Of a stretch of 5,424 nt of DNA, positions 1-5,424 are shown piece by piece. The stretch covers positions 1 through 5,424 of the forward strand of contig JBCCSZ010000401.1 in the NCBI GenBank assembly GCA_039199225.1. The letters are read 5' to 3'. Origin of the DNA: JBCCSZ01 sp039199225. GTDB lineage: Bacteria > Bacteroidota > Bacteroidia > Chitinophagales > Saprospiraceae. The notes under the pieces were generated by a model. It was not told the origin of the DNA. It saw only the letters and a program-made list of their open reading frames with translations, and ran no database searches. Position numbers and translations under genes: made by a program. How positions within the stretch are numbered: position 1 is the first letter of the stretch; each line of letters begins with the position of its first letter.

Positions 1-1785
1 AGCCAAATACAATCCTATCTTTTTGCATTGGCAGTCTTCTTTCTGGCGGCTTACTTTTTCCTCCGCATGCTCACCAACTTAGGGAGTGGCCTGTGGAAAA
101 GTTACCTGGGCCACGCACTGCTACAACTGGCCTTACCGATGGGCGTCTTCCTCCTGTGGATGTCCGCCAATGACCCCAATCCCGACCGTTGTGCCACACC
201 CTACGGCTTTTTGACCTACATCGCCTTTTGGCACACCGTCTTTTTTTCACCCGAGTTTTGGAGCGGCGAGTGGACCAAGCAATTCATTCCAGCCGGCACC
301 TGGGTTACGGGGGAAGGCTGGGCGTACATCGGGCTGGCAGCCACCGCCTTTTTATTGAAAGAAACGCTGTGGCGAGTTTACCGCCTTTTCGTACCCGCAA
401 AACCAGCTTCGCAAAACCAGCCTTCGCCCCCAAGCAAGCAAGCAAAGGATCGTCGCTTTCTAGCCTATATTTTTGGTGCCAGTGTACTCTTATTGATTTT
501 GTCAATGGGCATTCCATTTATCTTCCAACCCTTCGAATTTCTGGTGGACTACGTGGGTCCCATTCGGCAATTCCGTAGCTTGGGGCGCTTTGCCTGGGCC
601 TTTTACTATGCTGCCAACATCGTCACCTTCTATCTGCTGTACCATCAGGTAAAATACATCCAAAAAGCACCCCTTAAGTGGGGACTACTCGCCGCTTTTA
701 CGGGTATGCTATTGCTGGAGGCAGGCTTTTTCACCAAGCGACGAATGGTGGAGCTGTATCCTAGGCCAGAATTGCGGGAAGGTCTTCGGCTAGCAGACAA
801 TGCCTGGTTGGATCGTATTGATGTGGATCGCTATCAAGCCATTTTACCTTTGCCTTACTACCATATTGGATCAGAGAATATTTGGATGGAACCCTTCGGG
901 AAGAGTTTGCAACACACCTTTTGGCCATCCGTTTATACGGGCCTACCCAATATGGGCGTATTTTTGGCCCGTAGTTCCCTTTCACAAACCATCAATCAGC
1001 TGGCTTTTGTCGGAGAACCTTATCGCTACCCCAAGCTACTGGATGATCTTCCTTCGGATAAACCGCTCTTGGTCGTCATCGACAAAATTGCGTTCGAAGG
1101 ACAATGGTATCGCTTCGATCATCTATTGTATGGTCTGAAGTCTATGTATGAAAATCAATGGGTCAAAATATATGAACTGCCACCTACCTTGATTGCCGAG
1201 CGCGTGGCACAACGATCCATCAGATGGCAGGCAGCATTCGACACCGCGACCACCTATCCACTGGCCGGTTTGCTGTCGATCGATAGTCTAGCCAATTTTG
1301 CTTACCAGTCTTATGACCAAAACCCCTCTACCAAAATCTATCGGGGCAAAGGAGCCTGGCAGGGTCCAGGTGAAAATAAGAATGTCTTGTTTGAAGGTTT
1401 TGTACCTGACCTGCAAGCCAAGCAGCGCTACGTCTACTCAGCCTGGCATTACATCCGCGAAGACCTCCACCTGAAGTCGCTCATCGAAATCAGAGAGTTT
1501 GATCCTACAACCAATGAGGAAGTCCAATATCGACAATTGCGCATGGCCAATTACATCCGATCCATCGATGGCGATTGGGCTTTGGTAGACATTCCTTTTC
1601 GTCCCAAACAGAGCAATAGCAAACTAAAATTCATCATCGAAAACAACGATCTGAAGGAAAATCTCATCTTCGTAGACGAATTTCAAATCCGACCACAAGA
1701 GGCCGTACTTTTCAAAAGAACCGCCGAAGAATTTGCGCGCAACAACCGCTGGTTCCCCTATCAAGACCGAGCAAAAGCCAACTAA
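1..1785 (+). CDS. Polytopic membrane protein, GT-C glycosyltransferase-like, with C-terminal CBM-like domain (5' partial)
   Basis: The frame is open from base 1, so the N-terminus lies upstream; 594 residues are visible and end at a TAA. Hydrophobic segments, probably membrane helices, lie near visible residues 5-22, 36-54, 105-121, 151-175, 197-215 and 226-243. A hydrophilic, Pro/Gln/Lys-rich loop lies around 130-150. Just before the fifth segment is FRSLGRF (191-197); such an 'FR..GRF' motif occurs in several large membrane proteins of the GT-C/YfhO/DUF6311 type. Residues about 250-400 form a soluble, probably extracytoplasmic region. Residues about 408-565 are beta-rich, with a SAWHY strand and a closing VDEFQIRP, much like a galactose-binding-fold carbohydrate-binding module. 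The likely role is transfer of a lipid-linked sugar to a surface glycan. The catalytic N-terminal part is not visible, so enzyme class and substrate are inferred. The stop lies 4 bases before the UbiA-type gene, suggesting one operon. A non-enzymatic YfhO-like role is the main alternative. Confidence 0.7.
   Translation, partial: SQIQSYLFALAVFFLAAYFFLRMLTNLGSGLWKSYLGHALLQLALPMGVFLLWMSANDPNPDRCATPYGFLTYIAFWHTVFFSPEFWSGEWTKQFIPAGTWVTGEGWAYIGLAATAFLLKETLWRVYRLFVPAKPASQNQPSPPSKQAKDRRFLAYIFGASVLLLILSMGIPFIFQPFEFLVDYVGPIRQFRSLGRFAWAFYYAANIVTFYLLYHQVKYIQKAPLKWGLLAAFTGMLLLEAGFFTKRRMVELYPRPELREGLRLADNAWLDRIDVDRYQAILPLPYYHIGSENIWMEPFGKSLQHTFWPSVYTGLPNMGVFLARSSLSQTINQLAFVGEPYRYPKLLDDLPSDKPLLVVIDKIAFEGQWYRFDHLLYGLKSMYENQWVKIYELPPTLIAERVAQRSIRWQAAFDTATTYPLAGLLSIDSLANFAYQSYDQNPSTKIYRGKGAWQGPGENKNVLFEGFVPDLQAKQRYVYSAWHYIREDLHLKSLIEIREFDPTTNEEVQYRQLRMANYIRSIDGDWALVDIPFRPKQSNSKLKFIIENNDLKENLIFVDEFQIRPQEAVLFKRTAEEFARNNRWFPYQDRAKAN
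396..446 (+). repeat. Short direct repeat and CAAG tetranucleotide run inside the membrane-protein gene
   Basis: Two near-identical copies of about 15 bases (CGCAAAACCAGCTTC at 396-410, and a copy with one extra C at 410-425) are followed by three CAAG units plus CAAA at 431-446. They encode the Pro/Ser/Gln/Lys-rich linker between two membrane segments. The reading frame is intact. The run is short, so this is probably linker low complexity rather than a phase-variation tract. Confidence 0.6.
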
Positions 1786-1789
1786 AAGT

Positions 1790-2662
1790 ATGACCTTACC
1801 TCCTGGCATACGACTCCTACGACCAGCACAATGGATTAAAAATACCTTTGTATTGCTTCCAGCTTTTTTTGCCGCTCGCCTGGATGATTCGACAATCGTC
1901 CTCAAGGTGCTCATGGCGTTTGTCGCTTTTTCCTTGACAGCCTCTTTTATCTACATTTTCAACGACTGGGCGGATCGGGAGAAGGACCGACGGCATCCAA
2001 GGAAGAAAAACCGCCCCTTGGCCAGCGGTGCCATATCCGTTCGAGCTGCCTTCCTCATAGGCTGCCTACTGTTGCTACTGAGCCTACCAGTCGCCGCGAT
2101 GCTAAAGCTCAACTTCCTTTACATTTTGCTTCTTTACATCGGCATCAATTTAGCCTACTCGACCTGGCTGAAGCATCTAGCCATTGTAGACGTTACCATC
2201 ATCGCTCTGGGCTTTTTACTGAGAGTCTTTGCAGGAGGGATTGTGGCAGCGGTCCCCATCTCCCACTGGCTGATCGTTATGACCTTCCTGCTGGCCATGA
2301 TTTTGGGTCTGAGCAAGCGACGCAGCGAGTTCCTACTGCAGCAGGCCGACATCCCAACCCGCCCATCCCTAAGTGGCTACAACCTAGCTTTCATCGACCA
2401 AGCCATGACCCTGATGACCGCCGTAACCATCGTCGCTTATCTGATGTACACCCTTTCGGAGGAAGTGATCGGACGAATAGGCAGTAACCAATTATACTTT
2501 ACAAGCTTTTTTGTGATCATCGGAATTCTTCGATATTTGCAGTTGTCCATCGTTTTTGAACGGACCGATTCGCCCACCAAAGTTCTTTGGACCGACCGAT
2601 TTTTACAGGTCATTATTCTGGGATGGATCGCCGTCTTTGGATGGCTGTTATATGGTGGCTGA
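1790..2662 (+). CDS. UbiA-family prenyltransferase, decaprenyl-phosphate phosphoribosyltransferase-like
   Basis: This 290-residue integral membrane protein has the UbiA fold pattern of about eight to nine helices. The first Asp-rich motif is N58-D59-x2-D62-x3-D66, followed by HPRKKNRPLASG (69-80), the form typical of DPPR synthases rather than of quinone or heme prenyltransferases. A second conserved stretch has YSTWLK (123-128), D134 and LRVFAGG (144-150). The C-terminal SPTKVLWTDRFLQ (261-273) also matches that family, and the length is close to the roughly 300 residues usual for it. Family members transfer 5-phosphoribose from PRPP to a polyprenyl phosphate at the cytoplasmic membrane, giving the precursor of lipid-linked ribose or arabinose. 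The ATG at 1790 is preferred over an in-frame TTG at 1733 because it gives the family's usual N-terminus (IRLLRPAQWIKN) and avoids a 53-base overlap. It follows the GT-C-like gene by 4 bases. The exact prenyl carrier and sugar are inferred. Confidence 0.85.
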   Translation: MTLPPGIRLLRPAQWIKNTFVLLPAFFAARLDDSTIVLKVLMAFVAFSLTASFIYIFNDWADREKDRRHPRKKNRPLASGAISVRAAFLIGCLLLLLSLPVAAMLKLNFLYILLLYIGINLAYSTWLKHLAIVDVTIIALGFLLRVFAGGIVAAVPISHWLIVMTFLLAMILGLSKRRSEFLLQQADIPTRPSLSGYNLAFIDQAMTLMTAVTIVAYLMYTLSEEVIGRIGSNQLYFTSFFVIIGILRYLQLSIVFERTDSPTKVLWTDRFLQVIILGWIAVFGWLLYGG

Positions 2663-2685
2663 TTTCAAAACAACAAACACCTAAG

Positions 2686-3399
2686 ATGCAACTCTTTTAC
2701 ACCTCCGACATCCGTGGTAATTTAGCTCATCTTTCAGAGACAGAGTCCCGCCACTGCATACAGGTGCTTCGCCATCAACAAGGCGACCGGCTCCATTTTG
2801 TGGATGGACGAGGAGGTTTCTACGAAGGCGAGATCATTGAAGCGCATAAGAAAAATTGTGTTCTGAGCATCCTATCCCATACCCCTTCGTATAATGTAAA
2901 GCCCTTTCGATTGCACATCGGCATTGCTCCTACCAAAAGCATCGATCGCTTTGAGTGGTTTTTGGAAAAGGCAACCGAAATTGGCATCCATGAAATTACG
3001 CCTTTGCTCTGCAAACATTCCGAACGAAAGCGTATTCGATTGGATCGGCTGGAAAAAGTCTTGCTTTCTGCCATGAAGCAATCGCTGCAGGCTACTTTGC
3101 CGAAGTTGAATGAATTGACAGATTTTCGAAAATTTCTGGATACCCAGTACTCGTCGACCGACCAGAAGTTTATCGCCCATTGTCAGTCCGATAAATTGTC
3201 GGCCCTAAAGGAAAATTACCAAGCCGGTCAAAACGTTACTATACTGATTGGGCCGGAGGGTGATTTCCAATCAACAGAAATCGAATGGGCTCAGCAACAA
3301 CAGTTCAAAGCCATTAGCTTGGGCAGCAGTCGACTCCGAACTGAAACAGCCGGAATCATAGCTTGCCACAGTGTAAATTTTATAAATGAATATGCTTAA
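2686..3399 (+). CDS. rsmE: 16S rRNA (uracil1498-N3)-methyltransferase RsmE
   Basis: RsmE uses S-adenosylmethionine to methylate N3 of U1498 in helix 44 of 16S rRNA, in the assembled 30S subunit in the cytoplasm. The 237-residue product has the family's usual length and order. An N-terminal PUA-like RNA-binding domain (about 1-70) carries HCIQVLR at 23-29. A SPOUT (trefoil-knot) methyltransferase domain follows, with K84, FLEKATEIG (92-100), ITPLLCKHSER (104-114), the MKQS segment at 130-133, IGPEGDF (188-194) and LGSSRLRTETA (212-222); the last two form the knot and SAM site. An ATG at 2686 is chosen because MQLFYTSDI begins as the family does; upstream in-frame starts would run into the preceding gene. 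The leader is A-rich without a Shine-Dalgarno motif, 23 bases after the UbiA-type gene. No key motif is missing. Confidence 0.96.
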   Translation: MQLFYTSDIRGNLAHLSETESRHCIQVLRHQQGDRLHFVDGRGGFYEGEIIEAHKKNCVLSILSHTPSYNVKPFRLHIGIAPTKSIDRFEWFLEKATEIGIHEITPLLCKHSERKRIRLDRLEKVLLSAMKQSLQATLPKLNELTDFRKFLDTQYSSTDQKFIAHCQSDKLSALKENYQAGQNVTILIGPEGDFQSTEIEWAQQQQFKAISLGSSRLRTETAGIIACHSVNFINEYA

Positions 3400-3400
3400 C

Positions 3401-4069
3401 ATGAAAAGATATTGGCCCCTTTTAATGATGATGATTGGCCTGACGATGGCCTTTACGCCTTTCGAAAATGATCCACCCGCGCTCAAGATGGGCTTGCTCA
3501 AATACAATGGTGGGGGCGATTGGTATGCCAACCCCACGGCGCTGCCCAATCTCGCGCTTTTTTGCAACGAACAACTGGGTACGAATTTCAGCAAAGAATA
3601 CGGTACAGTCGAAGTAGGCAGTGCAGAGCTGTTCAACTACGCTTTCGTACATATGACAGGGCATGGCAATGTCGTTTTTTCAGATGCCGAGGCAGAAAAC
3701 CTGCGCAATTACCTGATGGCGGGCGGCTTTCTCCACATCGATGACAACTACGGTATGGACCCTTTCGTGCGGGCCGCCATGAAAAAAGTGTTTCCAGAAG
3801 CAGCCTTTGTCGAGCTGCCCTTTGAACATGAAATTTATCAAAAACCCTTCGAATTCAAAGGTGGCTTGCCCAAGATTCACAAGCACGACGATAAACCGAC
3901 GCAAGGATTTGCTTTGATGTGGGAAGGCCGACTGGTGTGCTTTTACTCCTTCGAATGCGACTTGGGCGATGGCTGGGAAGACCCCGATGTTCACAAAGAC
4001 CCCGAGGAGGCTCGTCGCCAAGCCCTGCAAATGGGTGCCAACATCATCCGGTATGCCTTCGAGCAATAG
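3401..4069 (+). CDS. Exported DUF4159-domain protein
   Basis: The 222-residue protein starts with a signal-peptide-like segment (K2, R3, then a hydrophobic core to about residue 18), so it is probably exported. The rest is one DUF4159 domain: KYNGGGDWYANPT (34-46), TGHGN (86-90), LRNYLMAGGFLHIDDNYGMD (101-120), FPEAAFVELP (131-140), GLPKIHKHD (155-163), EGRLVCFYSFECDLGDGWED (175-194), VH (197-198) and LQMGANIIRYAF (209-220). The family has no established activity. Its GGFLHIDD-type core suggests a relation to class I glutamine-amidotransferase-like/ThuA-like folds, but that is inference. The GTG or ATG choice is not an issue here; an alternative ATG at 3386 adds five residues (MNMLN) and overlaps rsmE by 14 bases, with an AT-rich leader in its favour. 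The ATG at 3401 places basic residues directly before the hydrophobic core and leaves a 1-base gap. Either start implies translational coupling to rsmE. Confidence 0.88.
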   Translation: MKRYWPLLMMMIGLTMAFTPFENDPPALKMGLLKYNGGGDWYANPTALPNLALFCNEQLGTNFSKEYGTVEVGSAELFNYAFVHMTGHGNVVFSDAEAENLRNYLMAGGFLHIDDNYGMDPFVRAAMKKVFPEAAFVELPFEHEIYQKPFEFKGGLPKIHKHDDKPTQGFALMWEGRLVCFYSFECDLGDGWEDPDVHKDPEEARRQALQMGANIIRYAFEQ

Positions 4070-4081
4070 CCATCGATTTTT

Positions 4082-5365
4082 GTGGAACCCAATAAAAAGC
4101 AAGAACGCCGACTACTAGAACGATGCCTCAAGGAGATTGAGCAGCACTTGCAATGGCAGCAAGCAAGCCTTTGGCAAAACCGCGACTTTGAGGAACTGTC
4201 GGACCAAATTTTTGAAAAGGTCGGCGTTCGACTGAGCCATACGACACTGAAGCGGGTGTGGGGCAAGGTAAGTTATTCTTCCTTTCCTTCCGCCACGACA
4301 CTGAATGCATTGGTCGCTTTCATTGGCTATAAAAATTGGCGGACCTATCGGCAACAAAAACTGGCCAACCACATGGCTCCCGAGCAAGTCCCCATCGCCG
4401 CTCCCCCTTCCGTTCCTGCCAAAAAGCCAAACTCCAAGTGGTGGGTTTTAACAGGTATTACCATCGTTCTGCTGTGCTGCATTTCCCTACTTCCCATCCG
4501 CCAGCCCAGCCAACTCAACTTTGAAGCGCTGGAATTTAGCTTTGAAAAAACCACCGAAGACATTCCCAACACCGTCGTCTTTCACTACGAAGCTTCCAAC
4601 TCCAATGCAGATTCGGTCTTCATCCAACAGTCCTGGAATCCAGCACTCCGGCACCAGGTCGATAAGGAGGGGGACACCTACACTTGCACCTACTACTACC
4701 CCGGTTACTTCCGCAGCAAGCTGGTGCTTAACGATCAGATCGCACTGGAAAAAGACCTCTACATTCGCTCAGATGGCTGGCTGGGAACCATCGATCAACA
4801 GCCCTTGCCACATTATTTTCGGCAAGATCGCATTTTGAAGGACAGCATCGTTGCCATAGAACCGGCTTTCTTCGAAGAAAAAAACATCGATATACTAAAG
4901 GATGCTAGCAGTGTCCGCTTGACTTATGTAGAAGATATGGGAGAGGTCAAGAGTACGAATTTTGAGCTTTCCACCGAGTTGCGCAGCACCTTTGGCGAAG
5001 GGAATGCTGTTTGCCAAATTACCGAAGTACTCATACTTTGTTCCGATGGGGCCTTCATTATTCCCCTATCTGTCAAAGGCTGCGTGGGTGAGCTGTCGCT
5101 GCTGGTTGGTGAACAGGAGTTGGATGGCAAAAATTATGATCTGTCTGCCTTTGGCGTGGATTTTTCCAACTGGGTAGGCTTGAATGTGCGGGTGGAAGAA
5201 AAGGCCATCGCCATTTACATCAACGGTCAAAAAGCCTATGCAGGTGTCTTTCAAAAGGATATCGGCAAGGTGGTTGGTTTCCGCTACATCTTTCAGGCGG
5301 CCGGTGCGATTCGGAAGCTCGAACTAAGATCGCTGGATAGCAGCATTCGGCATCAGATACTTTAG
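4082..5365 (+). CDS. Single-pass membrane protein: XRE-like HTH domain, TM helix, PKD-like and jelly-roll-like extracytoplasmic region
   Basis: I do not recognise a named gene. The 427-residue product begins at a GTG 12 bases after the DUF4159 stop; no in-frame ATG or TTG lies between. Residues 7-91 are helical and soluble. The segment around 39-85, with IFEKVGVRLSHTTLKRVWG (43-61) then TLNALVAFIGY (73-83), matches the spacing of XRE/lambda-repressor helix-turn-helix domains. A Pro/Ala-rich linker (99-115) and basic residues (KKPNSK) precede one membrane helix at about 120-139, giving N-in, C-out topology. Outside, residues about 145-238 resemble a PKD-like beta-sandwich (VVFHYEASN, IQQSWNP, YYYPGYF, SDGWLG). 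Residues about 240-418 are beta-rich and end like a concanavalin/LamG jelly roll (WVGLNVRVEEKAIAIYINGQ at 364-383). Extracytoplasmic cysteines are C202, C311, C320 and C334. A membrane-bound transcriptional regulator sensing an external ligand is the best guess; DNA binding is not shown. Confidence 0.85.
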   Translation: MEPNKKQERRLLERCLKEIEQHLQWQQASLWQNRDFEELSDQIFEKVGVRLSHTTLKRVWGKVSYSSFPSATTLNALVAFIGYKNWRTYRQQKLANHMAPEQVPIAAPPSVPAKKPNSKWWVLTGITIVLLCCISLLPIRQPSQLNFEALEFSFEKTTEDIPNTVVFHYEASNSNADSVFIQQSWNPALRHQVDKEGDTYTCTYYYPGYFRSKLVLNDQIALEKDLYIRSDGWLGTIDQQPLPHYFRQDRILKDSIVAIEPAFFEEKNIDILKDASSVRLTYVEDMGEVKSTNFELSTELRSTFGEGNAVCQITEVLILCSDGAFIIPLSVKGCVGELSLLVGEQELDGKNYDLSAFGVDFSNWVGLNVRVEEKAIAIYINGQKAYAGVFQKDIGKVVGFRYIFQAAGAIRKLELRSLDSSIRHQIL

Positions 5366-5424
5366 TGCATCAACTCAAATGGTCCGTCCCACCTGACTTG
5401 TACCAATTTGTACAGCTTTTGTAC
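5365..5424 (+). other. Unresolved window end; possible start of a downstream GTG-initiated gene
   Basis: A GTG overlaps the last base of the preceding TAG stop and is followed by 19 sense codons to the window edge (beginning VHQLKWSVPPDLYQF). The tight TAGTG overlap would fit an operon continuing downstream. However, the reverse strand also has two frames that end here with readable tails, one stopping at 5362-5364, so a convergent gene is equally possible. The stretch contains three TTGTAC copies. No terminator hairpin with a T-run is visible. Confidence 0.2.
5398..5424. repeat. Three TTGTAC repeats, two arranged as an inverted repeat
   Basis: TTGTAC occurs at 5398-5403, 5408-5413 and 5419-5424, with starts 10 and 11 bases apart, about one helical turn. 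The first two copies also form a perfect inverted repeat, TGTAC-N6-GTACA (5399-5414). This could be an operator or the edge of a repeat cut by the window, or a coincidence within coding sequence. Confidence 0.4.

Noticed and set aside
431..446. CAAG tetranucleotide run as a phase-variation tract
   Set aside because: It has only three full units plus one imperfect unit, too few for frequent slippage, and the frame is intact. It is better explained as coding for a low-complexity linker.
1624..1914. Minus-strand open frame spanning the junction of the first two genes
   Set aside because: It overlaps two well-supported + strand genes, and its translation shows no recognisable domain. It is a shadow of the coding strand.
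2510..2539. Possible Bacteroidota-type promoter (TTTG, 18-base spacer, GATATTTG) inside the UbiA-type gene, upstream of rsmE
   Set aside because: It matches the TTTG/TAnnTTTG pattern except at one base, but lies within coding sequence about 150 bases from the rsmE start. Such short T-rich matches arise often by chance, so it was not annotated.
3680..4102. 140-codon minus-strand open frame opposite the DUF4159 gene
   Set aside because: The + strand frame carries all the conserved DUF4159 motifs; the reverse frame has no family resemblance.
5377..5409. Imperfect hairpin (AAATGGT with ACCAATTT) after the last gene as a terminator
   Set aside because: The stem is short, AT-rich and bulged, with a loop of about 18 bases and no following T-run, so it does not support an intrinsic terminator.

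Overview
The window looks like chromosomal DNA of a Bacteroidota bacterium, possibly of the Saprospiraceae/Lewinella type. This is inferred from four things: starts lack clear Shine-Dalgarno sequences and have A-rich leaders; a DUF4159 protein directly follows rsmE; the last gene encodes a membrane-anchored HTH-like/PKD-like architecture that I associate with that group; and base composition is moderate. No species can be named from the sequence alone.

The window is almost entirely coding on the + strand. Five genes sit head to tail with gaps of about 4, 23, 1 and 12 bases, so they may be co-transcribed. No terminator or tRNA/rRNA gene was seen, nor any CRISPR array or insertion sequence. In order: (1) bases 1-1785, the C-terminal 594 residues of a large polytopic membrane protein, GT-C-glycosyltransferase-like, ending in a beta-rich domain that resembles a carbohydrate-binding module; (2) 1790-2662, a UbiA-superfamily enzyme closest to decaprenyl-phosphate phosphoribosyltransferase; (3) 2686-3399, rsmE, the 16S rRNA m3U1498 methyltransferase; (4) 3401-4069, an exported DUF4159 protein; (5) 4082-5365, a single-pass membrane protein with an XRE-like cytoplasmic N-terminus and an extracytoplasmic PKD-like plus jelly-roll-like region. 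The last 59 bases hold no stop in the frame of a GTG that overlaps the stop of gene 5, but whether they are coding is unresolved.

Genes 1 and 2 plausibly work together. The UbiA-type enzyme would make a polyprenyl-phosphate-linked pentose, and a GT-C enzyme is the class that uses such lipid-linked sugars outside the membrane. This parallels the mycobacterial DPPR synthase/Emb arabinosyltransferase system. Genes 3 and 4 are a housekeeping rRNA modifier and a conserved protein of unknown role. Gene 5 is the most intriguing: its layout suggests a one-component transmembrane regulator with an external ligand-binding region, but no function is demonstrated.
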